64,000 nucleotides of DNA from Nocardia nova (GTDB lineage: Bacteria; Actinomycetota; Actinomycetes; Mycobacteriales; Mycobacteriaceae): contig NZ_PSZE01000003.1 in NCBI RefSeq assembly GCF_002933465.1, forward strand, positions 62,001 to 126,000, read 5' to 3'. Within the stretch, counting starts at the first letter, position 1; each line of letters starts with the position of its first letter. Of this stretch, positions 51,393 through 60,348 are shown in pieces. The notes under the pieces were generated by a model that did not search any database, had not been told where the DNA came from, and saw only the letters and a program-made list of their open reading frames with translations. Position numbers and translations under genes: made by a program.

Positions 51393-52673
51393 TCAGCGCT
51401 GCGCCGTGGCCCGCGCGGCGGTCTGGGCGCGACGCAATGCCTCGGGTACCGGAATGCGGCCGAGAAACATCTCGTCGAGGATCGGGTCGGTCGCCTGCAG
51501 TGCGGCCGCGAAACCCGGTCCGCCACCCGATGCGATCCGCGTCCCGCGCAGCACATCGAAGAACGGCGACACGTCGATGCCCCGGATCGCCCAATAGTCT
51601 CGATACAGCTGCTGATCGGCCACCACGGCCGGAATGGTCTGCCCACCGGCGGCCAGATAGCGGTTGCCGGCGGGGCTGCCCAGCCAGGCCAGCACGCGCC
51701 GCACCGCCTCGGGGTGGGCGGTGTGAGCATCGGCAGCGATGCCGATCGCGTTGTCGGTACTCACCCGCCCCACCGGCCCGGCCGGAATCATCGCGATCCC
51801 CCAGCCGAAGCGAGTCTGCTGCGTGATCTGCGCCAGATTGAAACTTCCCGATTGGAACAACGCCAGCTTCCCTTGCAGGAAGGCGTTTTTCGCGAAATCA
51901 CTGCCGCTGCTGGTATCCGCGGCCGCAGGGGTGAGCCCCGCCCGCACCAGCCCGACGAGATATCCGAAGGCATCCACACCCTGTGGGCTGTCGAAGGCGT
52001 ACCGATCCCCGTCCTGGAACTGCCCGCCCGCCGATCCCAGATACGGCAGCAAGAGCGACTGGAAATCGTTGGCGGCGTTGTAAGCCCAGGGCGCCGTCGC
52101 GGAGATCCGGCGCAACAGCGGCTCGAAGGAATCCGGCCCGTGTGGGTTCCACGTCGCGCGTGCCAATTCCGCGGGGTCGACTCCGGCCACGCTCAACAGA
52201 TCGCGGTTGTAATAGACCGCCGTACCGCCGTCCACGAATTGCGGCACCGCCCATAGCTTTCCGTTGCGCGTGTACTGCTCCACCGCACCCGGATCCCACT
52301 GCCGCACCGCCTCGGGGCCCAGCATCGCGCCGATATCGGCAAGTCGGCCGGCATCGGCGTAATCGGTGTACAGATTCGTCCAGAACAGGTCGTCCACCGT
52401 TGCGCCCGCCACGTCGAGACGCAACTTCTGCTGATAGGACGCCCAGGGCACCACCGTGATCCGCACCTCGACATCCGGTTCGGCGCGCTGGAATTCGTCG
52501 AGTGCGGCGCGATAGGCGGGTACGAAGCTCGCGTCCCAGATCCGCAGCCGGATCACCGTGCGACCCGACCCGCCCGCATCGTCGTGGCCCAGCCACAGCG
52601 CCGCGGTCACCAACAGGACCACGCCGAGCGCGACGGCGAGCACACTCAGCGTCGAGGTCTTCACGGCTCTCAT
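51393..52673 (-). CDS. ABC sugar-type solute-binding protein, membrane-anchored
   Basis: A 426-residue family-1 binding protein. The N-terminal helix (TLSVLAVALGVVLLVTAALW) is not followed by a lipobox Cys, so it is probably held by an uncleaved anchor, which is unusual for this class. Body motifs: VIRLRIWDASF, LFWTNLYTDYADAG, AVPQFVDGGTAVYYNRDLL. ATG 52673 overlaps the permease stop by four bases. Third gene in an importer operon with no ATPase. Confidence 0.87.
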   Translation of the reverse strand: MRAVKTSTLSVLAVALGVVLLVTAALWLGHDDAGGSGRTVIRLRIWDASFVPAYRAALDEFQRAEPDVEVRITVVPWASYQQKLRLDVAGATVDDLFWTNLYTDYADAGRLADIGAMLGPEAVRQWDPGAVEQYTRNGKLWAVPQFVDGGTAVYYNRDLLSVAGVDPAELARATWNPHGPDSFEPLLRRISATAPWAYNAANDFQSLLLPYLGSAGGQFQDGDRYAFDSPQGVDAFGYLVGLVRAGLTPAAADTSSGSDFAKNAFLQGKLALFQSGSFNLAQITQQTRFGWGIAMIPAGPVGRVSTDNAIGIAADAHTAHPEAVRRVLAWLGSPAGNRYLAAGGQTIPAVVADQQLYRDYWAIRGIDVSPFFDVLRGTRIASGGGPGFAAALQATDPILDEMFLGRIPVPEALRRAQTAARATAQR

Positions 52674-53509
52674 TTGAGGCCCGTCCACGCGATGGAACGC
52701 AGCACCTGCCGCTGGAAGATCACGAACAGCGCCAGCAGCGGCACGATCGCCAGTGTCGTCGCCGCCATGACCAGTGTCCACTGCTCGTTGTAGCGAGTCT
52801 GTAGAGCCGCGGTCGCCACCGTGAGCACCTGCCAGCGGCCCGAGCCGGCGACCAGCGGCCACAGGAAGCTGTTCCACTGCGTCACCACGGTGATCACCGC
52901 GAGCGTCGCCAGGACGGGACGGCTCATCGGCACCACGACGTGCACGATCACATCGAGGGTGTTCGCGCCGTCCAGCCGCGCCGCGCCGATCAACTCGCGC
53001 GGGATGCCCCGGAAGTACTGGCGCAGCAGAAAGATCGCATACGGCGAGCCGAAGACGAACGGCAGCACCAGTGCCCAGAACGTGTTCAGCCACCCCAGGT
53101 GCGCGAACATCAGATACAGCGGAGTCAAGGTGACGATCGGCGGCACCATCATGGTCGCGAGGTAGATCCAGAACAACAGGTCGCGACCGCGAAACTCCGT
53201 GCAGCCGAACGCGTATGCGGCGGCGATCGAGGTGATCAGCTGTCCGGAGGTGATGAACGCGGTCATCAACACCGTCACCAGCACCGCGCGGCCGAACCCC
53301 TCGCCGAACGCGGCGCGGAAGTTGTCCCACGTCATCGGAACCGGCAGTGCCAGCGGAGATTCCGTCGCGAACTGCCCCGGCGTCTTCACGGCCGTGAACG
53401 CTCCCAGCACCAGCGGTGCCACCGTGCATACCGCGCCCGCGAGCAGCAGCAGGTAAGCGACGATCGATCGCACACTCGCTGAACGGCGATGTCGGGCATC
53501 AGAATTCAT
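52670..53509 (-). CDS. ABC sugar transporter permease (MalG type)
   Basis: A 279-residue permease with six helices and the EAA loop ELIGAARLDGANTLDVIVHV followed by VVPMSRP. Its start overlaps the upstream permease by 11 bp. Partner of the next entry; together they resemble UspA/UspB-like pairs in mycobacteria, but the substrate is unknown. Confidence 0.9.
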   Translation of the reverse strand: MNSDARHRRSASVRSIVAYLLLLAGAVCTVAPLVLGAFTAVKTPGQFATESPLALPVPMTWDNFRAAFGEGFGRAVLVTVLMTAFITSGQLITSIAAAYAFGCTEFRGRDLLFWIYLATMMVPPIVTLTPLYLMFAHLGWLNTFWALVLPFVFGSPYAIFLLRQYFRGIPRELIGAARLDGANTLDVIVHVVVPMSRPVLATLAVITVVTQWNSFLWPLVAGSGRWQVLTVATAALQTRYNEQWTLVMAATTLAIVPLLALFVIFQRQVLRSIAWTGLK

Positions 53510-54365
53510 AGCCGGTCCGGGTGCGGAAGTAGCGATGCTGGAGCACGGTGATCGCCAGCACGATCACGAAGACCACGATCGCCATGACCGCGGCCCGCCC
53601 GGGTCGCGCGGCGTCGAACGCTTCCGAAAAGATCTGCATCGCCACCACATTCGTGCGATCGCCCGGGCCGCTCTCGGTCAGGGCATACACGGTGTCGAAG
53701 GTCTGGAACGCGGTGATGGTCCCGGTCACCAGGACGAAGAACATGGTGGGTCGCAGCAGCGGCAGTGTCAGCCAGCGAATCCGCCGCCAGCCGGTGGCCC
53801 CGTCCAACGCCCCCGCCTCGTGGATCTCCGAAGGTATCGCCCGCAGTCCCGCGACGAAGAACAGGGCCACATAGCCGAAGTTCGACCAGATGCTCACCGC
53901 CGCAACCGAAGGCAGGGCCAGCGCCGGATCGGCCAGCCATTCGATCCGCCGGCCCAGCAGTGCGTTGAGCGCCCCGTCGGTGGGTGCGAACAGCCAGCGC
54001 CAGATCACGCCCACCGCCACCGGCGCGCACATCCAGGGCAGTGCGAACAGCACCCGGAACGCACCACCGGCACGGCGGCGCACCAGCAACGCGGCCACCG
54101 CGAACCCCAGGACGGTCTGCAGCGGCACCACAAGCAGGGTGAGCGCGGCCGTCACCAGGAGCGAGTGGCCGAACCCGGCATCGGACAGCACCGAGCGCCA
54201 ATTGCGCAGGCCCGCGAACTCCATGGGCCCCAGCAGATTCCAGCTGTGCAGGCTGAGCCAGCCGACCAGCACGATAGGCAGGATCAGGAAGACCCCGATC
54301 CCGAACAGGCTCGGCGCCAGCAGCACCCAACTCGTCACGGCACGACGAACCGCTCGTCGGTTCAC
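53499..54365 (-). CDS. ABC sugar transporter permease (MalF type)
   Basis: A 288-residue permease with six helices, EAA loop EIHEAGALDGATGWRRIRWL then TLPLLRPT. First gene of the importer operon. No operator or strong promoter is recognised in the 55 bp upstream, so it could be cotranscribed with the SDR gene. Confidence 0.9.
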   Translation of the reverse strand: MNRRAVRRAVTSWVLLAPSLFGIGVFLILPIVLVGWLSLHSWNLLGPMEFAGLRNWRSVLSDAGFGHSLLVTAALTLLVVPLQTVLGFAVAALLVRRRAGGAFRVLFALPWMCAPVAVGVIWRWLFAPTDGALNALLGRRIEWLADPALALPSVAAVSIWSNFGYVALFFVAGLRAIPSEIHEAGALDGATGWRRIRWLTLPLLRPTMFFVLVTGTITAFQTFDTVYALTESGPGDRTNVVAMQIFSEAFDAARPGRAAVMAIVVFVIVLAITVLQHRYFRTRTGYEF

Positions 54366-54420
54366 AGCAGATGACGCTACCGGGCACCCGGTATCGGGGT
54401 CGCCGCGGCGACGGGCTCGT

Positions 54421-55173
54421 TCAGTCCAGCGGGCCGCCGGCGACGTAGACGACCTGCCCGGAGACGAAGCCGGCGCCCTCGCTGACCAGGAACGACGCGG
54501 TATGCGCGATGTCCTCCGGCCGGCCCACGCGCTGCACCGGGATCTGCGCGGCGGCGGCCTCCTGGAAGTCCTCGAACGGTACGCCCACCCGCTCGGCGGT
54601 CGCGGCGGTCATATCCGTGACGATGAAGCCGGGCGCGATGGCATTGGCCGTGACGCCGAATTTGCCGAGTTCCAGCGCGAGGGTCTTGGTAAAGCCCTGC
54701 AGGCCGGCCTTGGCCGCGGAATAGTTGACCTGGCCGCGGTTGCCCTGTGCCGAACTGCTCGACATGTTCACGATGCGACCCCATTTGGCGTCGACCATGT
54801 ACTTCTGCACCGCGCGGCTCATGAGGAACGCCCCGCGCAGGTGCACGTTCATCACCGCGTCCCAGTCGTCGACGCTCATCTTGAACAACAGGTTGTCGCG
54901 CAGGATGCCGGCGTTGTTGACCAGGACGGTCGGCGGTCCGAGCTCGTCGGCCAGCGTCGTCACCGCGGCGGCGACGGAATCCTCGTTCGAGACATCGGCG
55001 CCCAGCGCGAGGGCCCGGCCGCCGGCATCGGTGATCGCCTGGACGGTGTCGGCGCAGTGCGCCGCGTCCAGGTCGAGTACGCCTACCTGCAGTCCGTCCT
55101 GAGCCAGCCGGGTCGCGATCGCTGCCCCGATGCCTCGTGCCGCGCCGGTGACGACGGCAACGCGTTCGCCCAT
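54421..55173 (-). CDS. Short-chain dehydrogenase/reductase, FabG-like
   Basis: A 250-residue SDR with TGAARGIGAA (NAD(P) binding), NNAGILRDNL, catalytic SSSSAQGNRGQVNYSAAKAG (Ser, Tyr, Lys), and a C-terminal GFVSGQVVYVAGG. The ILRDNLLFKM signature is that of FabG-type 3-oxoacyl reductases. ATG 55173 has AGGAGG 7 bp upstream. It lies 55 bp before the permease gene on the same strand. Confidence 0.9.
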   Translation of the reverse strand: MGERVAVVTGAARGIGAAIATRLAQDGLQVGVLDLDAAHCADTVQAITDAGGRALALGADVSNEDSVAAAVTTLADELGPPTVLVNNAGILRDNLLFKMSVDDWDAVMNVHLRGAFLMSRAVQKYMVDAKWGRIVNMSSSSAQGNRGQVNYSAAKAGLQGFTKTLALELGKFGVTANAIAPGFIVTDMTAATAERVGVPFEDFQEAAAAQIPVQRVGRPEDIAHTASFLVSEGAGFVSGQVVYVAGGPLD

Positions 55174-55223
55174 TGGCGGTCCTCCTGTACCTCTCGCAAC
55201 ATTCGCTGTGCGGAACGGTACGC

Positions 55224-55292
55224 GCCGCTGTTCCACCTCCCGCGGCGGCAGCCGCTGTTCCACCTCCCGCGGCGGCAGCCGCTATTCCACCC
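55224..55292. repeat. 27-bp tandem repeat, 2.5 copies
   Basis: Units beginning GCCGCTGTTCCACCTCCCGC repeat at 55224-55250, 55251-55277 and partially at 55278-55292. The partial copy includes the last codons of the membrane protein gene at 55282-56142, so that gene's 3' end appears to have seeded the array. Confidence 0.8.
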
Positions 55293-56142
55293 ACAGCGAC
55301 CAGATGCTGCTGCGCCCCTGTCCTTCGCAGACCAGCGCGTGCCCGTCCGGGGTGCGGGCCGTCTTGTCCAGACCGGGATCACATTTCGCCCCGCCCTCGT
55401 ACACGGCCGTCGACACCGTATACGGCCCGGTCCAGCGGTAGCCGCTGCTGCCGTGCAGGCACAGCAACGTGCTGCCGTCGGTCGCGGACCCGATCAATCC
55501 GGCCTGCGCCTGCGTGCACACCTCGCCCTTGGCCGCCGAGACGGGACCGGCGGGAGCGGCCGTGGTCGTGGGTGGCGCGGTGGGCGGCGGTGTTACCACC
55601 GTCGTCGGCACCGCGGTTCGCGTCGCGGCGGTATTCGAGGTGACGGTCTCGGTGCTGAGGGCGGCGGGAACCGCGCCCAGCGTGGTGCGCGGCACGGTGA
55701 CGCCCGAAAGCACCAGCGCCGCAGCGAGGATCAACACCTCGGCCAGTCCCAGTAGCAGGGCGGACATCGCCATCACCCGTCCGCGCGGATGGCTGAAGGC
55801 GATCAGGCCGAATACGATTGCCACCGGGAACAATCCGAGCAGCGCGGCCACCAGCGCGACGATCGCGTACGGATTGACGAGAGGCGGCACCTCCACCCGC
55901 AGCCGTCCGGTGCGGCGGCGATTGGGTGCGCCGTCGCGGCGGTCGTCCTCGGCCTCGGGCGCCGGCCGCCGCCGGTTCGGCGTGGTTTCCCACCGGTCGT
56001 CGGGCGGTTCGGCGATCCGGGGATTGGCGGCCCGTCGCGGCGGCGGATCCCAGCGATCGTCCGTGGGGACGGGCTCGTCGGCCCAGTACTCTTCCTCGGG
56101 GACCTCGGACCAGCGATCCTCCGCGTACTGGTTGCGGACCAT
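55282..56142 (-). CDS. Two-to-three-helix membrane protein with Thr/Pro stalk
   Basis: A 286-residue protein. The first 90 residues are acidic/Arg-rich and Pro-rich with repeated DDRWxxxPxRR units (three copies). Two or three membrane helices follow (YAIVALVAALLGLFPVAIVF, then MSALLLGLAEVLILAAALVL). A Thr/Pro linker (TTVVTPPPTAPPTTT) leads to a 75-residue outer domain with four Cys and WTGPYTVSTA. ATG 56142 has AGAGGA upstream. Unassigned; similar layouts are common in Nocardia. Confidence 0.68.
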   Translation of the reverse strand: MVRNQYAEDRWSEVPEEEYWADEPVPTDDRWDPPPRRAANPRIAEPPDDRWETTPNRRRPAPEAEDDRRDGAPNRRRTGRLRVEVPPLVNPYAIVALVAALLGLFPVAIVFGLIAFSHPRGRVMAMSALLLGLAEVLILAAALVLSGVTVPRTTLGAVPAALSTETVTSNTAATRTAVPTTVVTPPPTAPPTTTAAPAGPVSAAKGEVCTQAQAGLIGSATDGSTLLCLHGSSGYRWTGPYTVSTAVYEGGAKCDPGLDKTARTPDGHALVCEGQGRSSIWSLWVE

Positions 56143-56303
56143 GTGGTTCCTCTCGGTCGTGCAGGAACCTGGACACGCGGACCCGCCCGTTACCGAAGAA
56201 GAATAGGTGGATCGGCGCGACCCGCAACCCCCGTCTCTTCAGAGCGGGCAGCCGGTGTGCGCGCAGCCGCCGGACGTCATCCCCGAGCGTCCGACGCGCG
56301 CCA

Positions 56304-56558
56304 CTAGACCTCGTCGATCACGTGCTCCCCGACGAATGCGATCCGGATCGCCAGCAGCCAACCGGCAATCGCGAGAACGATGCGGTCGTACAGGTCCGGT
56401 CCGCTGCGGCGCGCATGGCGGGGGCGGTGGGCGCCATCGCCGACGGGTAGCGGCCGGGTGTCCGGGAGATAGACCGCCGCGCGGTGGCCGCCGTCGACCC
56501 GGTGCCGTGCGTGTCGGTGGGCGGCATGCCGGGCGCCTCCCCCGGCGAACGCGGTCAC
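56304..56558 (-). CDS. Small protein (84 aa), coupled to the upstream gene
   Basis: GTG 56558 overlaps the stop of the upstream 67-residue gene by four bases (GTGA). The frame starts VTAFAGGGARHAAHRHARHR and ends with a hydrophobic stretch (IVLAIAGWLLAIRIAFVGEH then VIDEV) that could be a membrane helix. His- and Arg-rich N-terminus. No family recognised. The coupled start is the main support. Confidence 0.45.
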   Translation of the reverse strand: MTAFAGGGARHAAHRHARHRVDGGHRAAVYLPDTRPLPVGDGAHRPRHARRSGPDLYDRIVLAIAGWLLAIRIAFVGEHVIDEV

Positions 56559-56758
56559 GGGATGGCCCGATCGTCGAGGACGCAGCGGCCCTGTTCGACC
56601 AGCACCGCCCGCGCCCGCCGCCTGACCACGCACGTATCGACGGTGCAGTCGAGGTGCAGTTGCATTGCGGCGTGGGCTTGTTCGACGGTCATGATGCCCG
56701 GGTCGGCGCCGCAGTGCAGTAGTCCGGCGACCGGCATGTGCAGATTCGTCAGTTGCAT
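56555..56758 (-). CDS. Small conserved actinobacterial protein (67 aa)
   Basis: ATG 56758 follows a perfect GGAGGTGTCC. The protein has the pattern TVEQAHAAMQLHLDC, CVVRRRARAVLVEQGR then LDDRA, which I recognise as a recurrent short actinobacterial family with two conserved Cys (here LDCTVDTC). A small zinc- or redox-active domain is possible. Function unknown. It lies in a chain of small overlapping genes. Confidence 0.65.
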   Translation of the reverse strand: MQLTNLHMPVAGLLHCGADPGIMTVEQAHAAMQLHLDCTVDTCVVRRRARAVLVEQGRCVLDDRAIP

Positions 56759-56889
56759 TCGGACACCTCCGCTGCGAACCGGCGGCGCGGTGGAGCTGGT
56801 GGATCCTGTGGTCCGGTCGCGGCGCGGCCGGTCGAAGCGGACGAAAGTTCGCTGGTCATCAACGACGACCCGATGACATGAACAGCCAT
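56749..56889 (-). CDS. Possible 46-residue ORF preceding the 67-aa gene
   Basis: ATG 56889 follows ACGAGGAG at very short distance and the frame (MAVHVIGSSLMTSELSSAST, then Pro/Arg-rich, ending SECN) overlaps the next start by 10 bp. The overlap is suggestive of coupling, but the ribosome site is too near the start, so support is modest. Confidence 0.25.
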   Translation of the reverse strand: MAVHVIGSSLMTSELSSASTGRAATGPQDPPAPPRRRFAAEVSECN

Positions 56890-57225
56890 GACTCCTCGTT
56901 CCTGCATGCGATACCCGACTGTGCCCGGCGAGCCGACTCCGGGGCCCCGCTGCGAGCACACTCCCAGCATCCATCAGATCGTCGCTGCGCGGGGCGGAAT
57001 CGCCGATCCCGTCCGATTCCCAGCGAATCGCCAGCACCGAATCAGCTTGGGAGAACAGGACTTTTCGCATCCGCCCGAGCGTCGCTACCCGCGAACACCC
57101 CGGGCATGCCGCCGCGCCGCCGCCCGGGATGCGCGCCCCGAATATTCGCCGGCAGATCACGAAACCACACCCGTTTCGCAACGAACGTATGTTTAACGCG
57201 GGACCGATCGGGTAATAAGAACTAC
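56890..57225. other. 336-bp region without a supported gene
   Basis: It separates the minus-strand small gene chain from the plus-strand 65-residue gene and so holds two divergent promoters. The plus side has TTTAAC and TAATAA (57213-57218) just before the start. No further structure recognised. Confidence 0.35.
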
Positions 57226-57423
57226 ATGGATCGCGGGCTGAGAAATACCTCAACTCGGTACCGCAAACTGCTTCCGGGTGACTGGGTGGAACACCTTATC
57301 GTCGGAATGTTGTTCGTGGTATCGGCCGTCGGGGTGTACGTACTGACCGGTGCCATGCTCTCGTCACTGCTGGTAGGAGCGCTGGTCGCCGTGGTCGCGA
57401 CCGGTGTGGTGACAATGCTGTAG
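57226..57423 (+). CDS. Small two-helix membrane protein (65 aa)
   Basis: ATG 57226 opens a 65-codon frame with a basic N-terminus (MDRGLRNTSTRYRKLLPGDW) and two adjacent hydrophobic helices (LIVGMLFVVSAVGVYVLTG and MLSSLLVGALVAVVATGVV). No good Shine-Dalgarno is present; the TAATAA 7 bp upstream suggests a leaderless or near-leaderless message. A strong hairpin follows the stop. No family assigned. Confidence 0.55.
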   Translation: MDRGLRNTSTRYRKLLPGDWVEHLIVGMLFVVSAVGVYVLTGAMLSSLLVGALVAVVATGVVTML

Positions 57424-57444
57424 CCGGTCGGCGAACCGACCGGC
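57423..57444 (+). terminator. Terminator of the 65-aa gene
   Basis: GCCGGTCGG-CGAA-CCGACCGGC, a perfect 9-bp stem with a tetraloop that begins at the last base of the stop codon. Confidence 0.65.
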
Positions 57445-57480
57445 CTACTTGGTTACCGTTATTCGAAATAAAGCGAAAAA

Positions 57481-57517
57481 GGCGGAATCGGCGAAGAATT
57501 TCTGCGCCGATTCCGCC
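57481..57517 (-). terminator. Intrinsic terminator of the sdh operon
   Basis: GGCGGAATCGGCG / CGCCGATTCCGCC, a perfect 13-bp stem with an 11-nt loop, 6 bp after the sdhB stop. On the minus strand it is followed by TTTTTCGCTTTATTTCG, a true U-tract, which is rare in this window. Confidence 0.85.
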
Positions 57518-57523
57518 GTAGGA

Positions 57524-58270
57524 TTATCGCCGGAACAATTTGTTACCCAACCAGACGATCGGATCGTATTTGCGATCCACAACCCTTTCCTTCATCGGGA
57601 TGAGGGCGTTGTCGGTGATCTTGATGTGTTCCGGGCATACCTCCGTGCAGCACTTGGTGATGTTGCAGTAGCCGAGTCCGAACTCCTCCTGCGCCATCTC
57701 GCGCCGGTCCGCGACATCCAGCGGGTGCATCTCCAACTCGGCCACCCGCATCAGATAGCGCGGCCCGGCGAAGGCGTTCTTGTTGTCCTCGTGGTCGCGC
57801 ACGACGTGACAGGTGTTCTGGCACAGGAAACATTCGATGCACTTGCGGAACTCCTGCGAGCGTTCCACATCGCGCTGCTGCATCCGGTAGTCGCCCGGCT
57901 TCAGATCGGCCGGCGGCGTGAAAGACGGGATCTCCCTGGCCTTCTGATAGTTGAACGATACATCGGTGACGAGGTCGCGGATCACCGGGAAGGTGCGCAT
58001 CGGGGTCACCGTCACCACCTCGTCGGCGGCGAAGGTCGACATTCGGGTCATACACATCAGGCGCGGGCGGCCGTTCACCTCCGCCGAGCAGGAACCACAC
58101 TTGCCGGCCTTGCAGTTCCAGCGCACCGCCAGATCCGGAGCCTGGGTGGCCTGCAACCGATGAATGATGTCGAGGACGACTTCGCCCTCGTTCACCTCGA
58201 CGGTGTAGTCCCGCAGTTCACCCTTGTCGTCGTCACCGCGCCACACGCGGAAGTGGGCATCGTAACCCAT
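57524..58270 (-). CDS. sdhB: Succinate dehydrogenase/fumarate reductase iron-sulfur subunit
   Basis: A 248-residue electron-transfer subunit. The [2Fe-2S] site is CKAGKCGSCSAEVNGRPRLM plus C, and the two further clusters use CIECFLCQNTC and CNITKCCTEVCPEHIKI. It is closest in context to the M. tuberculosis Rv0247c type (Sdh1). It starts 2 bp after sdhA and ends at a strong terminator. It passes electrons from FAD to the membrane anchor. Confidence 0.95.
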   Translation of the reverse strand: MGYDAHFRVWRGDDDKGELRDYTVEVNEGEVVLDIIHRLQATQAPDLAVRWNCKAGKCGSCSAEVNGRPRLMCMTRMSTFAADEVVTVTPMRTFPVIRDLVTDVSFNYQKAREIPSFTPPADLKPGDYRMQQRDVERSQEFRKCIECFLCQNTCHVVRDHEDNKNAFAGPRYLMRVAELEMHPLDVADRREMAQEEFGLGYCNITKCCTEVCPEHIKITDNALIPMKERVVDRKYDPIVWLGNKLFRR

Positions 58271-58272
58271 TG

Positions 58273-60288
58273 CTACTCATCCCCTTTCGCGGATGATTCG
58301 GCGGCCGCGGGATGAGCGGCGGTCTCCGCCGGGGTGTAATACTTCTCCAGCTCGCTCAACTCGAACAGGGCGAGCAGGTCCGGTCGCATCGGCTGCTGAT
58401 CCTCCGAGGTGACCACCACCGGTGGCACGGTCTGGCCGACACCGTCCGGATCGGTCCGGCACACCAGCAGCCGATTGCGCCACTGCGGATCCATCTGCGG
58501 ATGGTCGTCACGGGTGTGACCACCCCGGCTCTCGGTGCGCAGCAGCGCGGCCTGCGCGACACATTCGCTGACCAGCAACATGTTTCGCAGATCGAGTGCG
58601 AGATGCCATCCGGGATTGAACTGCCGGTGGCCCTCGACGGTCACGCTGTCGTAGCGCTCCCGCAATTCGCCCAGGCGCACGATGGCCTGTTCCAGTTCGT
58701 GCTCCTTGCGGATGATGCCGACCAGGTCGTTCATCGTCTGCTGCAGATCGGTGTGCAGGGTGTACGGATTCTCGCCGGTCCCCGTTGTCGGCGGATCGAA
58801 GGGCGCCAGTGCGGATTTCGCGGCCGCGTCGACGTCGGCGTCGGCGACCGTGGGCCGCTGTGCCAGCTGTTCGACGTAGCTGGCCGCGCCCAAGCCGGCG
58901 CGGCGGCCGAAGACCAGCAGGTCCGACAGGGAGTTGCCGCCGAGGCGATTGGATCCGTGCATACCGCCCGAACATTCACCCGCGGCGAACAATCCGGGCA
59001 CGGTGGCCGCGCCGGTGTCGGGATCGACCTCGATTCCGCCCATTACGTAGTGGCAGGTCGGCCCGACCTCCATCGGCTCCTTCGTGATGTCGACATCGGC
59101 CAGCTCCTTGAACTGGTGATGCATCGACGGCAGCCGCCGCATGATCTCGGCGGCCGGCAGCCGGGAGGCGATGTCGAGGTACACGCCGCCGTGCTCGGTG
59201 CCGCGCCCGGCCTTGACCTCTTCGTTGATCGCGCGAGCCACCTCGTCGCGGGGCAGCAGGTCCGGGGTGCGGCGTGCGGAATCGTTGTCGCGCAGCCACT
59301 GATCGGCCTCGTCCTCGGTCTCGGCGTACTGGCCCTTGAACACCGCCGGGATGTATTCGAACATGAAGCGCTTGCCCTCGGTGTTCTTGAGCACGCCGCC
59401 GTCACCGCGTACGCCCTCGGTGACCAGAATGCCCTTCACACTCGGCGGCCAGACCATACCGGTCGGATGGAACTGCAAGAATTCCATATTGATCAGCGAG
59501 GCGCCGGCGCGCAGTGCGAGCGCGTGGCCGTCGCCGGTGTACTCCCACGAGTTCGAGGTGACCTTGTAGGACTTGCCCACCCCTCCCGTGGCCAGCACTA
59601 CGGCCGGAGTCTCGAAGAGGATGAACCGCCCCGACTCCCGCCAGTAGCCGAAGGCACCGGAGATGACGCCTGTGTCTGTGGAGCGGGATCGGGCGCCCTC
59701 CGTGGTTACGCCGGCTGCCTCCTCCGGGCGCTGACCGATTCCGCTCGTGTCCTTGAGCAGATCGGTGATCGTGCACTCGGCGAACACCTTGATACGAGCC
59801 TCGTAGTCGCCGGTCGCGGCATAGTCCTCCTGCTGCAGCGAGACGATCTTCTGCTGCATGGTGCGGATGATCTCGAGGCCGGTACGGTCGCCGACGTGGG
59901 CGAGACGGGGATAGGTGTGCCCGCCGAAGTTGCGCTGACTGATCCGCCCGTCGGGCGTCCGGTCGAACAGCGCACCATAGGTCTCCAGCTCCCACACCCG
60001 GTCGGGTGCTTCCTGGGCGTGCAGTTCGGCCATGCGCCAGTTGTTGAGGAATTTTCCGCCGCGCATGGTGTCGCGGAAATGCGTCTGCCAGTTGTCCTTC
60101 TCGTTGGCATTGCCCATCGAGGCGGCGCAACCGCCTTCGGCCATGACCGTATGGGCCTTGCCGAACAACGATTTACACACCACCGCCACCGACAGACCGT
60201 GTTCGCGCGCCTCGATCACCGCACGCAGGCCGGCGCCACCGGCACCGATCACGACGACGTCGTACTTGTGCCGTTCGACTTCAGGCAT
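58273..60288 (-). CDS. sdhA: Succinate dehydrogenase/fumarate reductase flavoprotein subunit
   Basis: A 671-residue flavoprotein. FAD-binding VVVIGAGGAGLRAVIEA, the region where His binds FAD (KAHTVMAEGGCAASMGN), and substrate-site motifs HPTGMVW, HGSNRLGGNSLSDLLVFG. Rv0248c-type, used as a succinate dehydrogenase. ATG 60288 has CAGGAG 10 bp upstream. It sits 60 bp after the anchor gene. Confidence 0.95.
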   Translation of the reverse strand: MPEVERHKYDVVVIGAGGAGLRAVIEAREHGLSVAVVCKSLFGKAHTVMAEGGCAASMGNANEKDNWQTHFRDTMRGGKFLNNWRMAELHAQEAPDRVWELETYGALFDRTPDGRISQRNFGGHTYPRLAHVGDRTGLEIIRTMQQKIVSLQQEDYAATGDYEARIKVFAECTITDLLKDTSGIGQRPEEAAGVTTEGARSRSTDTGVISGAFGYWRESGRFILFETPAVVLATGGVGKSYKVTSNSWEYTGDGHALALRAGASLINMEFLQFHPTGMVWPPSVKGILVTEGVRGDGGVLKNTEGKRFMFEYIPAVFKGQYAETEDEADQWLRDNDSARRTPDLLPRDEVARAINEEVKAGRGTEHGGVYLDIASRLPAAEIMRRLPSMHHQFKELADVDITKEPMEVGPTCHYVMGGIEVDPDTGAATVPGLFAAGECSGGMHGSNRLGGNSLSDLLVFGRRAGLGAASYVEQLAQRPTVADADVDAAAKSALAPFDPPTTGTGENPYTLHTDLQQTMNDLVGIIRKEHELEQAIVRLGELRERYDSVTVEGHRQFNPGWHLALDLRNMLLVSECVAQAALLRTESRGGHTRDDHPQMDPQWRNRLLVCRTDPDGVGQTVPPVVVTSEDQQPMRPDLLALFELSELEKYYTPAETAAHPAAAESSAKGDE

Positions 60289-60348
60289 GAAACGAATACT
60301 CCTGGGACACTGAGGAATTGGGCTCTATGGCGTTATCTGACGCCGGAA

